Of a DNA stretch of 64,000 bases, positions 52,476 through 62,595 are shown one piece after another. A program made the translations under genes and the position numbers. The notes under the pieces were generated by a model. The model was given only the letters and a program-made list of their open reading frames with translations. It was not told the origin of the DNA and did not search any database. Where the stretch lies: NCBI RefSeq assembly GCF_017876625.1, contig NZ_JAGIOH010000001.1, positions 7,275,501-7,339,500 of the forward strand. The letters are read 5' to 3'. This DNA is from Streptomyces syringium (GTDB lineage: Bacteria; Actinomycetota; Actinomycetes; Streptomycetales; Streptomycetaceae). The first letter of the stretch is position 1. Every line of letters begins with the position of its first letter.

Positions 52476-54578
52476 ATGCGTGTGCTGTTGATCGACAACT
52501 ACGACTCCTACACCTACAACCTCTTCCAGCTCCTCGCCGAGGTGTACGGCAAGGAACCGACGGTCGTCCTCAACGACGACCCGTCGTGGCCGGAACTGGA
52601 CCCGGCCATGTTCGACTGCGTCGTGATCTCGCCCGGCCCGGGCCGTCCCCAGCACCCGGCCGACCTCGGCTTCTGCCAGGAAGTGCTGGACCGCTGGGAG
52701 GACATACCGGTCCTCGGGGTGTGCCTGGGGCACCAGGCGATCGCCCACCACCACGGCGCGCAGGTGGTGCAGGGCACGCCCCGGCACGGCCACCTGGCGA
52801 AGGTCCGGCACGCCGGCCGGGACCTGTTCGAGGGCCTGCCCCAGAACTTCACCGCGGTGCGCTACCACTCGCTGCGGGTCACCGAGCCCCTGCCGGAGGA
52901 CCTCCAGGCCACCGCCTGGGCGGAGGACGGCACCGTCATGGCGCTGCGGCACCGCACCCTGCCCCGCTGGGGGGTGCAGTTCCACCCCGAGTCCATCGCG
53001 AGCGAGTGGGGGGCCCAACTGCTCCGCAACTTCGCGGAGCTCGTCGGAGGCGACTACGCCCCCGCGCCGTCACCGCAGCCGCACCGGCCCCTGTCGCGGG
53101 ACCACGCGCCCGCCACCGAGGCGGAACTCCGGCCGGTCGTCGAGGTCATCGACCGGGCCGTGGACACCGCGGCGCTGTTCACCGCCCTGTACTCCACGAG
53201 CGCGAACAGCTTCTGGCTCGACAGCAGCGCACCGGGCACCGGCGGGGCCCGCTTCTCCTTCCTCGGTGACGACTGCGGCCCCCTCGCCGAGACCCTCACC
53301 TACCGGACCGGGGAGAACGCGGTGGTGGTCCGCGACTCAACCGGGGAGCGGACCGAGCCCGGCACCATCTTCGACGTGCTCCAGCAGAGGCTGCGGGCCC
53401 GCCGGCTCGGCACGCCGGACCTTCCCTTCGACCTCAACGGCGGATACGTCGGCTACTTCGGCTACGAGCTCAAGGCCGAGTGCGGCAGCCCGAACGTCCA
53501 CACGGCCGAGACACCGGACGCCGTATGGACCTTCGCCGACCGGCTGATCGCGGTGGACCACCGCGAGGAGAAGACCTACGTCGTGGCCGTGAGCGCGACC
53601 GGGGACGACGCGCTGGACCGTGCCCGCTCCTGGGTGGAGCAGACGGCACAGCGCGCACGCTCCCTGCCCGCCTCCCCGCCGGCCGGGCCGCCCGACGCCG
53701 CCACGGCCCCGGCGGAGGGGGGAGACCTCGCCCGCGCCCGCGCCGAGTACGTCAAGGACATCGGGGACTGTCTCGACGAGCTCAACAGCGGGGAGAGCTA
53801 CGAGATCTGTCTGACCAACCGGATCCGGCTGCCCGCCCTGCCGGACCCGCTCGGCTACCACCTCACGCTCCGCCGCCTCAACCCGGCACCCTACGGCGCC
53901 TTCCTGCGCCACGGTGACGTCAGCGTCGTGTGCTCCTCCCCGGAACGGTTCCTGCGGATCGACCGGGACGGGGTCGCGGAGAGCAAACCGATCAAGGGGA
54001 CGGCGCCCCGGGGCACGGACCCGGCCAGTGACGAGGCACTGCGCCGGTCGCTGACGGCGTCGGCCAAGACCAGGGCCGAGAACCTCATGATCGTCGACCT
54101 GCTGCGCAACGACCTGGGCCGGGTGTGCGAGGTGGGCTCCGTCGAGGTCCCCGCCTACATGGTGACCGAGTCCTACGCGACGGTGCACCAGCTGGTCACC
54201 ACGATCCGGGGCCGCCTGCGGCACGACGTGGACCCGGTCGCCTGCGTCCGGGCGTGCTTCCCCGGCGGCTCGATGACGGGCGCCCCGAAGGTCCGGACGA
54301 TGGCCATCATCGACCGGCTGGAGCAGGAGGGCCGGGGCATCTACTCGGGCACCATCGGCTACTTCGGACTCAGCGGCGGCGCGGACCTCAACATCGTGAT
54401 CCGCACCGCGGTGACCACCGGCACGGGCACGGTGATCGGTGCCGGAGGCGCCATCGTCCTCGACTCGGACCCGCACGAGGAGTTCGACGAAGTGCTCCTC
54501 AAGGGACAGGCGCTGGTCCGGGCACACGGACTGCTGGACCGGGCGAGCGGGCCGGACGGGCAGCCCGATGTCCCGTAA
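52476..54578 (+). CDS. aurG: Aminodeoxychorismate synthase, fused PabA-PabB (AurG-like)
   Basis: A 700-aa fusion. Residues 1-195 are the class I glutamine amidotransferase, with VISPGPGRP, the nucleophile in GVCLGHQAIAHHHG (Cys about 83) and the His-Glu pair in QFHPES (about 170). Residues about 230-700 are the chorismate-binding PabB part, with ESYEICLTNR, KPIKGTAPRG, DLLRNDLGRVC and the C-terminal GSMTGAPKVRTM. It converts chorismate and glutamine to 4-amino-4-deoxychorismate, the p-aminobenzoate precursor. A separate lyase (PabC) is not seen here and is presumably supplied by primary metabolism. ATG 52476 is 34 bp after the aurA stop and has GGGAGG upstream. Confidence 0.95.
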   Translation: MRVLLIDNYDSYTYNLFQLLAEVYGKEPTVVLNDDPSWPELDPAMFDCVVISPGPGRPQHPADLGFCQEVLDRWEDIPVLGVCLGHQAIAHHHGAQVVQGTPRHGHLAKVRHAGRDLFEGLPQNFTAVRYHSLRVTEPLPEDLQATAWAEDGTVMALRHRTLPRWGVQFHPESIASEWGAQLLRNFAELVGGDYAPAPSPQPHRPLSRDHAPATEAELRPVVEVIDRAVDTAALFTALYSTSANSFWLDSSAPGTGGARFSFLGDDCGPLAETLTYRTGENAVVVRDSTGERTEPGTIFDVLQQRLRARRLGTPDLPFDLNGGYVGYFGYELKAECGSPNVHTAETPDAVWTFADRLIAVDHREEKTYVVAVSATGDDALDRARSWVEQTAQRARSLPASPPAGPPDAATAPAEGGDLARARAEYVKDIGDCLDELNSGESYEICLTNRIRLPALPDPLGYHLTLRRLNPAPYGAFLRHGDVSVVCSSPERFLRIDRDGVAESKPIKGTAPRGTDPASDEALRRSLTASAKTRAENLMIVDLLRNDLGRVCEVGSVEVPAYMVTESYATVHQLVTTIRGRLRHDVDPVACVRACFPGGSMTGAPKVRTMAIIDRLEQEGRGIYSGTIGYFGLSGGADLNIVIRTAVTTGTGTVIGAGGAIVLDSDPHEEFDEVLLKGQALVRAHGLLDRASGPDGQPDVP

Positions 54579-54683
54579 CCGGCCGGCTCCCTGATGAACC
54601 ACGTGGATCACAAGGCCGCGTCACGTTTCTCTGAACAGCATGCGGGGCGGCAGCGCGCCCGTAAGCCGAGGGAAGGATCGAAC

Positions 54684-55916
54684 ATGTCGACCACCGCACA
54701 CACCGAGCCGTCTTGGTCGGATCTGCCGTTTCTGGACTTCACCGACCCGGGGTTCGCCTGGGACTCCCCCGAGGTGGCCGAGGCCAGGGAACGCTCCTGG
54801 GTCGCCCGTACTCCGCTGGCGCTGCTGGTGCTGCGGTATGCCGAGGCCAAGGACCTCGCCCGCGATCCGCGGCTCGTCTCGGGCTTCCGGGGCCTCGTGG
54901 AGATGGTGGGGACCCCCGAGGGTCCGGCGCGCGACTTCATGCGGGACTTCCTGCAGAGCCTGGACGGTGCGGACCACCGCCGGCTGCGCGGGCTGGCGAC
55001 CCACCCCTTCACGCCCCGCAGGATCATCGAGACGCAGCCGTTCGTCCGGGCCACCGTGGAGCGGCTGGCCGACCAGCTGTCCGCCTCGGAAGAGTGCGAC
55101 TTCGTGCAGGCCTTCGCCCACCCGCTGCCCGCGATGGTCATGTGCCAGTTGCTCGGCTTCCCGCTGGACGACTACGACACCGTCGGCCGGCTGTCCATGG
55201 ACGCCAACCTCGGACTGGCACTCTCCGACGACCGGAACATGCTGACCCAGGTGGAGCAGGGCCTCATCCGCATGTTCGACTACCTCGAGGCCGCGATCGA
55301 GAAGCTCAGGGCGAACCCGGGCAGCGATCTGACCTCCGACATCCTGCGCGCCCACCAGGAGGGCGTCCTCGACGACTACGAGGTCCGCACCCTGGTCGCG
55401 ACCGTGCTCGTCGCCGGTTACGAGACCACGAACCATCAACTGGCCCTCGCCATGGTGGCCTTCGCCCAGCACCCCGAGCAGTGGATGCTGCTCCGGGAGC
55501 GGCCCGAGCTGGCCCCGCAGGCGGTCGAGGAGGTCCTGCGCTGGAGCCCCACGCTGCCCGTGACGGCCACCCGGACCGCCGCCGAGGACTTCGACGTCCA
55601 CGGCGTGCGCATCCCCACCGGAACCCCCGTCTTCATGTGCGCGCACTCGGCGCAGCGCGACCCCCGGGTGTACGCCGACGGCGACACCTTCGACATCACC
55701 GTCAAGCGCGAGGCACCCACCCTGGCGTTCGGCGGCGGCCCGCACTTCTGCCTGGGCACGGCACTGGCCCGCGTGGAGCTCGCCGAGGCCCTCGCGGTGC
55801 TGCCCGCCCGTCTGGACCCGCCCCGGCTCACCGGCCCGATCAGCTGGCGGACCGCGCTCGGCGTCGCCGGGCCCGACACCCTGCCGCTGCGTTTCGGGGG
55901 CCCCGCCGCCGGATGA
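54684..55916 (+). CDS. aurH: Cytochrome P450 (AurH-like)
   Basis: A 410-aa P450. The I-helix reads VLVAGYETTNHQ (about 243-254), the K-helix ExxR is EEVLRW (about 283) and the heme loop is FGGGPHFCLGTALAR (Cys about 354). The ATG at 54684 follows GGAAGGATCGAAC; an in-frame ATG at 54594 adds 30 non-conserved residues. In aureothin biosynthesis AurH hydroxylates and then closes the tetrahydrofuran ring of deoxyaureothin; the position between the ADC synthase and the next PKS gene fits this role. A 24-codon reading frame overlaps the stop (ATGA at 55913) and ends nine bases before the open PKS frame, perhaps aiding coupling. Confidence 0.92.
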   Translation: MSTTAHTEPSWSDLPFLDFTDPGFAWDSPEVAEARERSWVARTPLALLVLRYAEAKDLARDPRLVSGFRGLVEMVGTPEGPARDFMRDFLQSLDGADHRRLRGLATHPFTPRRIIETQPFVRATVERLADQLSASEECDFVQAFAHPLPAMVMCQLLGFPLDDYDTVGRLSMDANLGLALSDDRNMLTQVEQGLIRMFDYLEAAIEKLRANPGSDLTSDILRAHQEGVLDDYEVRTLVATVLVAGYETTNHQLALAMVAFAQHPEQWMLLRERPELAPQAVEEVLRWSPTLPVTATRTAAEDFDVHGVRIPTGTPVFMCAHSAQRDPRVYADGDTFDITVKREAPTLAFGGGPHFCLGTALARVELAEALAVLPARLDPPRLTGPISWRTALGVAGPDTLPLRFGGPAAG

Positions 55917-56013
55917 CGGCACCCGCGTCGACGGCGGACCGCGAAGGGTCGGGCGCCGTCGACGGTGAGCTCAAGAGGTCCTGAATCTCCTTGTGAAGGG
56001 CAGCACGTTCGAC

Positions 56014-59000
56014 ATGACCGATGACACCAAGACGCTCGACTACCTCAAGCGCCTCACCGCCGAGCTGTTGGAGACCCGTGAGCGCCTCCGTACCGCGGAG
56101 GCGGTCGGCCGGGAGCCGATCGCGGTCGTGTCGATGGGATGTCATTACCCCGGCGGGGTGTCGTCGCCGGAGGAGCTGTGGCGGCTGGTGGCGACCGGGA
56201 CCGACGCGATCTCGGCCTTCCCCACCGACCGGGGCTGGGACGCCGAGGACCTCTTCGACCCGGACCCCGACCGCCCCGGCCGGACCTACGCCCTCGAAGG
56301 GGGCTTCCTCGACCGTGCCGCGGAGTTCGACGCGGACCTGTTCGGGATCAGCCCCCGCGAGGCGGCCGCGATGGACCCCCAGCAGCGGCTGCTGCTGGAG
56401 ACCGCGTGGGAGACGTTCGAGCGGGCGGGGGTGGACCCCGGCTCCCTGCGGAGCCGGCCCGTCGGGGTCTTCGTCGGATCCCTGTTCGTGGCCGGCAGCG
56501 GTGGCATCGGGATGACCGAGGGCACCGAGGGCTACCACATGACGGGCAACGCCGCGAGCGTGCTGTCGGGGCGCCTCGCCTACGTGTTCGGCCTCGAAGG
56601 CCCCGCCGTCACCGTGGACACCGCCTGCTCGGCGTCCCTGGTGGCGGTGCACCAGGCCGTCCAGGCGCTGCGGCAGCGCGAGTGCGACATGGCCCTGGCC
56701 GGTGGTGCCACGGTGATGACGACGCCGGGGGTCTTCACCGAGTTCAGCCGGCAGCGCGGCCTGGCGCCGGACGGCCGGTGCAAGGCGTTCGCGGCCGCGG
56801 CGGACGGGACCGGCTTCGGTGAGGGCGCCGGTCTGGTGCTGCTGGAGCGGCTGTCCGACGCGCGGCGCAACGGGCATCCGGTGCTGGCCGTCATCCGCGG
56901 CTCCGCGGTCAACCAGGACGGCGCGTCCAACGGCCTGACCGCACCGAACGGCCCGTCCCAGCAACGTGTGATCCGGCAGGCACTGGCGGCCGCCCGCCTG
57001 TCGGCGGACCAGGTCGACGCCGTGGAGGCGCACGGCACGGGGACCGGGCTGGGCGACCCGGTCGAGGCCCAGGCCCTGCTGGCCACCTACGGCCAGGACC
57101 GGCCGGCGGACCGGCCGCTGTGGCTGGGCTCGATCAAGTCGAACCTCGGGCACACCCAGGGCGCGGCGGGCATCGCCGGCCTGATCAAAATGGTCATGGC
57201 GGTACGGAACGGGGCCCTGCCGAAGACCCTGCACGTCGACGAACCCTCCGCGCACGTGGACTGGGACACCGGCGCGGTCCGGTTGCTGACCGAGAACCGC
57301 GAGTGGCCCGAGACCGGCCGCCCGCGCCGGGCGGGGGTGTCGTCGTTCGGCATCAGCGGGACCAACGCGCACGTGATCCTGGAGCAGGCACCCCAGGACG
57401 ACCACGCGGACGCCGGCCCCAACGACCCGGCCGGCTCAGCCGGCCCCGTCACCGCACCCGAGCGGGTGCCGTGGGTGCTCTCGGCCCGGGGCGAGAGAGC
57501 CCTGCGGGACCAGGCGGAGCGGCTGACGGCCGAGCTCCGGGCCCGGCCGGAACTCCGGCCGGTGGACGTCGGCTGGTCGCTGGCGACCTCCCGCGCGGCC
57601 CTCGACCAGCGGGCCGTGGTGTGGGCGGCCGACCGGGACGGTCTCCTCGCGGGACTGACGGCCCTCGCCGAGGGCCGCCCCGCCCCCGGCGTCGTGCGCG
57701 GCGCGGTGGCCGACGGCCGGCTGGCGTTCCTCTTCTCCGGCCAGGGCAGCCAACGCGCGGGCACGGGACGTGAGCTGGCCGCCGCCCACCCGGTGTTCGC
57801 CGAGGCCCTGGAGACGGTGTGCGGGCACTTGGACCCGCGGCTGGACCGACCGCTGCGGGAGGTCCTGTACGCCGCCGAGGGAACGCCGGAAGCCGGACTC
57901 CTGGAGCAGACCTCGTACACCCAGGCCGCCCTCTTCGCCTACGAGGTGGCCCTCTTCCGCCTCCTCGAACACTGGGGACTCACCCCCGACCTCCTGCTCG
58001 GCCACTCCATCGGGGAGCTGACGGCCGCACATGTCGCCGGCGTCCTGTCCCTGGAGGACGCGTGCGCCCTCGTAGCCGCCCGCGGCCGGCTGATGCAGGA
58101 GGTGCCCGGCGCCGGCGCGATGGTCTCCGTGCGGGCCACCGAGGCGGAGATCCGGCCGTGGGTGGAGGAACGCGCCCACGAGCTGTCCCTCGCCGCGGTC
58201 AACGGACCGGACGCGGTGGTGGTGTCGGGCGCCGAGCACGCCGTGCTGGAATGCGCCGCCCACTGGGAGAGCGAAGGCCGACGGACCAAACGGCTCCGGG
58301 TGAGCCACGCCTTCCACTCCCCGCAGATGGACGGGATGCTTCAGGAGTTCGGCCGGATCGCGGAGCGACTCACCTTCCACCCGCCCCGGATCCCCATCGT
58401 CTCGAACGTCACCGGGGACATCGCGACCACGGACCAGCTGTGCTCGCCGGAGTACTGGGTCCGCCACGCCCGCGCGGCGGTGCGTTTCCGCGACGGGATG
58501 CGCCGGCTCGTGGCGGAAGGAGTGAACACCTTCCTGGAGGTCGGGCCGTCCGGGGTGCTGACGGCCATGGCCCAGGACTGCCTCGCCGAGGACGCGGACA
58601 GCGCCGGCACCGTGCTCGTCCCGGTGTCGCGGCGCGGCCGGCCCGAGGCCGACACCGTGCTCGCGGCCGTGGCCGAGGCGTTCGTCCACGGGGTCCGGGT
58701 CGAGTGGACCAAGCTCTTCGCGGACACCGGTGCCCGCCGGGTGGACCTGCCCACCTACGCCTTCCAGCGCCGCAGTTACCCCTGGGGCCGGGCAGGCGCG
58801 GACGCCGATGTGACCGCCGCCGGCCTCACCGGGCTCGGACACCCGCTGCTCGGGGCGTCCCTGGCCCTCGCGGACTCCCAGGGGCTCGCCCTGACCGGGC
58901 GGCTGTCCCGGCGGACCGAGGCCTGGCTCGCGGACCACGTCGTGCTCGGCGCCGCACTCGTGCCGGGCACCGCCGTCGTCGAGATGGCGGTCCGCGCCGG

Positions 59001-62000
59001 CGCCGAGGCCGGCTGCCGGCGGCTCGTCGAGCTGACCCAGGAGGCACCGCTGCCCGTGCCCGACCGGGGCACCGTCCACCTCCAGGTGCGGGTGGGGCCC
59101 GCGGGGGAGGAGGGCCACCGCCCGGTGGGCGTGTACTCCCGGCCCGACGGCGCCGACGCGGACGAACCCTGGGTCTGCCACGCCCGCGGCCGGCTCGGGC
59201 CCGAGGCCGCCGCCGTGCCGGCCGGCCACGGCGGGACATGGCCGCCCCCGGGGGCGCGCCCGGTCGCGCTCGACGGGTTCTACGAACGTCAAGCCGCCTC
59301 CGGCCTCGACTACGGGCCCGCGTTCCGCGGGCTCCACCGGGCCTGGCGGCTCGGCGACGAGGTGTTCGCGGAGGTGGCGCTCCCCGAAGAGGCGCGGGCC
59401 GGAGCCGCCCGCTACGGCGTCCACCCGGCGCTGCTCGACGCCGCGCTGCACACCGCCCTCCTCGACGGGGAGGACGGCGAGCAGCCGCCGTTGCGGATTC
59501 CGTTCGCGTGGCGCGAGGTGTCCTTCCACGGCAGTGGCGCACCGGCGCTGCGCGCCCGGCTGACCCCGTCCGGCACGGACTGTGTGTCCCTCGCCCTGTG
59601 GGACGAACGCGGTGCCCCGGTGGCGTCGGTCGGTGAGCTGATCACCCGACCCGTCTCCGCCGACCGGCTCCGGCCCGCACCCACCCATGACGCGCTGTTC
59701 CGCATCGACTGGGCGGAGCCCGTGGCAGGCCCCGCGGCAGCGGCCGCCGCCGCACGCTGCGCCGTGCTCGGGGACGACGACCTCGCGGGCCGGCTCGCGG
59801 CCCCGGCGTTCGCGGACCCCGGTGCGCTCCTCGCGGCGATCGACGCCGGCGAGCCCGTGCCGGACCTGGCGCTCCTGGTGTGCCGCGGCGACGGCGCCGA
59901 CGACGCGCGGGCCCTGTGCGGGCGGGTGCTGGACGTGCTCCGGACCTGGCTCGCGGACCCCCGGCTGCTCGCCTCACGGCTGGTGGTGGTGACCCGTGGC
60001 GCCATGTCCGCCGCCGGGGAGGAGACCACCGACCTGGCCGCCGCCACGCTCTGGGGGCTGGTGCGCTCCGCACAGTCGGAGCACCCGGGACGCCTCGTGC
60101 TCGTCGACCTGGACGGGCACCCCGACTCGGCGGCCGCCCTCCCGGCGGCGGCGTCCGGAAGCGAACCGCAGCTCGCCCTCCGCTCGGGGCAGGTACGCGT
60201 GCCGAGGCTGGCCCGCGGGGTGGAGCGGGGGAGCCTCCTGCCCCCGCCGGGGGTACGGGAGTGGCGGCTGGACCTGGCCGGCGGGGGTACGGTGGACGAC
60301 CTGGTCCTCACCCCGTCCCCGGAGGCAGCCGCACCGCTGGCGCCCGGGCAGGTGCGGATCGCGGTGCGCGCGGCCGGGCTGAACTTCCGTGACGTCGTCA
60401 TGGCCCTGGGCATGGTGCCCGACCGGCGGGCGCTGGGCGGCGAGGTCGCCGGTGTGGTCACCGAGGTGGGGCCGGACGTGACCGGACTCGCCCCCGGCGA
60501 CCGGGTGTTCGGACTGGCCGCCGCCTGCCTCGGCCCGGTCGCGGTCGCCGACCACCGCACGCTCGCCCCGATGCCCCACGGCTGGTCCTTCGCCCAGGCC
60601 GCCTCCGTCCCCGTCGTCTTCCTCACGGCCTATTACGGCCTGGTGGACCTGGCCGGTGTACGGCCGGGGGAGACGGTGCTCGTCCACGCCGCGGCCGGCG
60701 GCGTCGGCATGGCCGCCGTGCAGCTCGCACGGCACCTGGGGGCGGAGGTGTTCGCGACGGCGAGCCCCGCCAAGTGGGACACCGTGCGCGCCGGGGGAGT
60801 CGACGACGAGCACCTCGCCTCCTCGCGCGACAGCGGCTTCGAGGAGCGCTTCCGCGCGACGAGCGGGGGCCGTGGCGTCGACGTCGTCCTGAACTCCCTG
60901 ACGAAGGACCTGGTCGACGCGTCGCTGAGGCTGCTGCGGCCGGGCGGCCGGTTCGTCGAGATGGGCAAGACCGACATCCGCGAGCCCGACGAGGTCGCCG
61001 CCGGCTACGAGGGGGCCGCCTACAGCGCGTTCGACCTGATGGACGCCGGGCCCGAGCGCATCGCCCGGATGCTGGCCGACCTCCTCGCGCTGTTCGAGCA
61101 GGGGGAACTGCGGCCCGTCCCGGTGACGTCGTGGGACGTCCGGCAGGCACCGGAGGCCTTCCGGTTCCTGGCCCAGGCCCGGCACATCGGCAAGATCGTC
61201 CTGACGATGCCGCCCGCGTGGGACTCCACGGGGACCGTCCTGATGACCGGTGCCACCGGGGCGATCGGTGCGCAGGTGGCGCGGCACCTGGTCCGCCACC
61301 ACGGCGTCCGGCATCTCCTCCTGGCCGGCCGCCGCGGACCGGACGCCGACGGCGCGGCCGAGCTGATGGCCGAGCTGACCGCGTCCGGCGCGACGACGGT
61401 CAAGGCCGTGGCGTGCGACGTGGCCGACCGGGCCGCCGTGGCGAAGCTGCTCGCGTCGATCCCGGACGAGCACCCCTTGAGCGCCGTGGTGCACGCGGCG
61501 GGCGTGGTGGACGACGGGGTCCTGGAGTCGATGACTCCGGAGCGGATCGACACGGTGTTCCGGCCCAAGGTCGACGGCGCCTGGAACCTCCACGAACTGA
61601 CTCAGGACCGTGAGCTGTCCGCGTTCGTCGTCTTCTCCTCCGCTGCGGGCACCCTCGGCACCGCCGGCCAGGCCAACTACGCGGCTGCCAACACCTTCCT
61701 CGACGCGCTGGCCGGCCACCGCCGGAGCACCGGCCTGCCCGGTACCTCCCTGGCCTGGGGGCCGTGGACCGGCAACGGCGGGATGGCGGAAGAACTGGGC
61801 CGCGCCGACCGGGAGCGGATGAGCCGTTCCGGTGTCGTCGGCCTGTCCACCGAGGACGGCCTGGCGCTCCTCGACGCGGCCCTCGCCGCCGACCGGGCGG
61901 TGTCCCTGCCGATGCGGCTCGACAAGAAGGCTCTCCGGTCCGCCGCCGAGGACGGGGCCCTCCCCGCGCTGCTGCGCGAGCTGGTCCACGTCCCCGCGGC

Positions 62001-62559
62001 GGACGCGGGACCGCCCGCGGCGGCGGACACGCTGCGCGGACGCGTGGGTCTCCTCGCCCCCGAGGAACGGCACCAGGGCGTGCTCGCGTCGGTGTGCGAG
62101 CAGGTGGCCGTCGTCCTCGGACACGCGACGCCGGAGGCCGTGGACCCCCAGCGCTCGTTCAAGGACCTGGGGTTCGACTCGCTCACCGCGGTGGAGCTGC
62201 GCAACCGCCTCACCTCCGCGACCGGTCTGACCCTGTCGGCCACCCTGGTCTTCGACTACCCGACACCGGCCGTGATGGCGGACCACATCGACGAGGTGCT
62301 CCTCGCCGAGCTGGGCGCGCCGGCCGACCCCTTCCTCGCCCGTCTCGACGACTGGGCGGCAGGCCTCGCCGCGACGGAGCTGGACGACACCGAGCGGGAG
62401 CGGGTGGCGGCCCGGCTGCGCCTCCTCGCCGCGCAGTGGGGCGACGGAGCCGGCGCACGGTACGGCGGGGACGGCGGAACCACCGTCGCGGATGAGCTCG
62501 ACTCGGCAGACGACGACGAACTCATCGACTTCATCGGCAAGGAACTTGGCATCTCCTGA
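56014..62559 (+). CDS. aurB: Type I PKS, fully reducing malonyl module (AurB-like)
   Basis: A 2181-aa single-module PKS. An N-terminal docking coiled coil (residues 1-30) leads to KS (33-460, Cys in TACSASL about 203). The AT (570-870) has GHSIGE (about 663) and HAFH (about 766), the malonyl signature. The DH (about 943-1215) has the intact HVVLGAALVP. The ER (about 1430-1725) has HAAAGGVGMAAVQLA. The KR (about 1740-1920) has TGATGAIG and a VDD motif, and the ACP has GFDSL (about 2054). The complete reductive loop plus malonyl AT would add an unsubstituted CH2-CH2, exactly what deoxyaureothin needs before ring closure. The start is chosen at ATG 56014 by comparison with the next PKS; GTG 55993 is in frame. 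Confidence 0.93.
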   Translation: MTDDTKTLDYLKRLTAELLETRERLRTAEAVGREPIAVVSMGCHYPGGVSSPEELWRLVATGTDAISAFPTDRGWDAEDLFDPDPDRPGRTYALEGGFLDRAAEFDADLFGISPREAAAMDPQQRLLLETAWETFERAGVDPGSLRSRPVGVFVGSLFVAGSGGIGMTEGTEGYHMTGNAASVLSGRLAYVFGLEGPAVTVDTACSASLVAVHQAVQALRQRECDMALAGGATVMTTPGVFTEFSRQRGLAPDGRCKAFAAAADGTGFGEGAGLVLLERLSDARRNGHPVLAVIRGSAVNQDGASNGLTAPNGPSQQRVIRQALAAARLSADQVDAVEAHGTGTGLGDPVEAQALLATYGQDRPADRPLWLGSIKSNLGHTQGAAGIAGLIKMVMAVRNGALPKTLHVDEPSAHVDWDTGAVRLLTENREWPETGRPRRAGVSSFGISGTNAHVILEQAPQDDHADAGPNDPAGSAGPVTAPERVPWVLSARGERALRDQAERLTAELRARPELRPVDVGWSLATSRAALDQRAVVWAADRDGLLAGLTALAEGRPAPGVVRGAVADGRLAFLFSGQGSQRAGTGRELAAAHPVFAEALETVCGHLDPRLDRPLREVLYAAEGTPEAGLLEQTSYTQAALFAYEVALFRLLEHWGLTPDLLLGHSIGELTAAHVAGVLSLEDACALVAARGRLMQEVPGAGAMVSVRATEAEIRPWVEERAHELSLAAVNGPDAVVVSGAEHAVLECAAHWESEGRRTKRLRVSHAFHSPQMDGMLQEFGRIAERLTFHPPRIPIVSNVTGDIATTDQLCSPEYWVRHARAAVRFRDGMRRLVAEGVNTFLEVGPSGVLTAMAQDCLAEDADSAGTVLVPVSRRGRPEADTVLAAVAEAFVHGVRVEWTKLFADTGARRVDLPTYAFQRRSYPWGRAGADADVTAAGLTGLGHPLLGASLALADSQGLALTGRLSRRTEAWLADHVVLGAALVPGTAVVEMAVRAGAEAGCRRLVELTQEAPLPVPDRGTVHLQVRVGPAGEEGHRPVGVYSRPDGADADEPWVCHARGRLGPEAAAVPAGHGGTWPPPGARPVALDGFYERQAASGLDYGPAFRGLHRAWRLGDEVFAEVALPEEARAGAARYGVHPALLDAALHTALLDGEDGEQPPLRIPFAWREVSFHGSGAPALRARLTPSGTDCVSLALWDERGAPVASVGELITRPVSADRLRPAPTHDALFRIDWAEPVAGPAAAAAAARCAVLGDDDLAGRLAAPAFADPGALLAAIDAGEPVPDLALLVCRGDGADDARALCGRVLDVLRTWLADPRLLASRLVVVTRGAMSAAGEETTDLAAATLWGLVRSAQSEHPGRLVLVDLDGHPDSAAALPAAASGSEPQLALRSGQVRVPRLARGVERGSLLPPPGVREWRLDLAGGGTVDDLVLTPSPEAAAPLAPGQVRIAVRAAGLNFRDVVMALGMVPDRRALGGEVAGVVTEVGPDVTGLAPGDRVFGLAAACLGPVAVADHRTLAPMPHGWSFAQAASVPVVFLTAYYGLVDLAGVRPGETVLVHAAAGGVGMAAVQLARHLGAEVFATASPAKWDTVRAGGVDDEHLASSRDSGFEERFRATSGGRGVDVVLNSLTKDLVDASLRLLRPGGRFVEMGKTDIREPDEVAAGYEGAAYSAFDLMDAGPERIARMLADLLALFEQGELRPVPVTSWDVRQAPEAFRFLAQARHIGKIVLTMPPAWDSTGTVLMTGATGAIGAQVARHLVRHHGVRHLLLAGRRGPDADGAAELMAELTASGATTVKAVACDVADRAAVAKLLASIPDEHPLSAVVHAAGVVDDGVLESMTPERIDTVFRPKVDGAWNLHELTQDRELSAFVVFSSAAGTLGTAGQANYAAANTFLDALAGHRRSTGLPGTSLAWGPWTGNGGMAEELGRADRERMSRSGVVGLSTEDGLALLDAALAADRAVSLPMRLDKKALRSAAEDGALPALLRELVHVPAADAGPPAAADTLRGRVGLLAPEERHQGVLASVCEQVAVVLGHATPEAVDPQRSFKDLGFDSLTAVELRNRLTSATGLTLSATLVFDYPTPAVMADHIDEVLLAELGAPADPFLARLDDWAAGLAATELDDTERERVAARLRLLAAQWGDGAGARYGGDGGTTVADELDSADDDELIDFIGKELGIS

Positions 62560-62595
62560 CCGGACATCGGTCGATTCTCGGCAAGGTGGTTTCAG

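Noticed and set aside
55913..55984. 24-codon ORF overlapping the P450 stop
   Set aside because: Has no ribosome site of its own and no recognisable content; at most a coupling element between the P450 and PKS genes.
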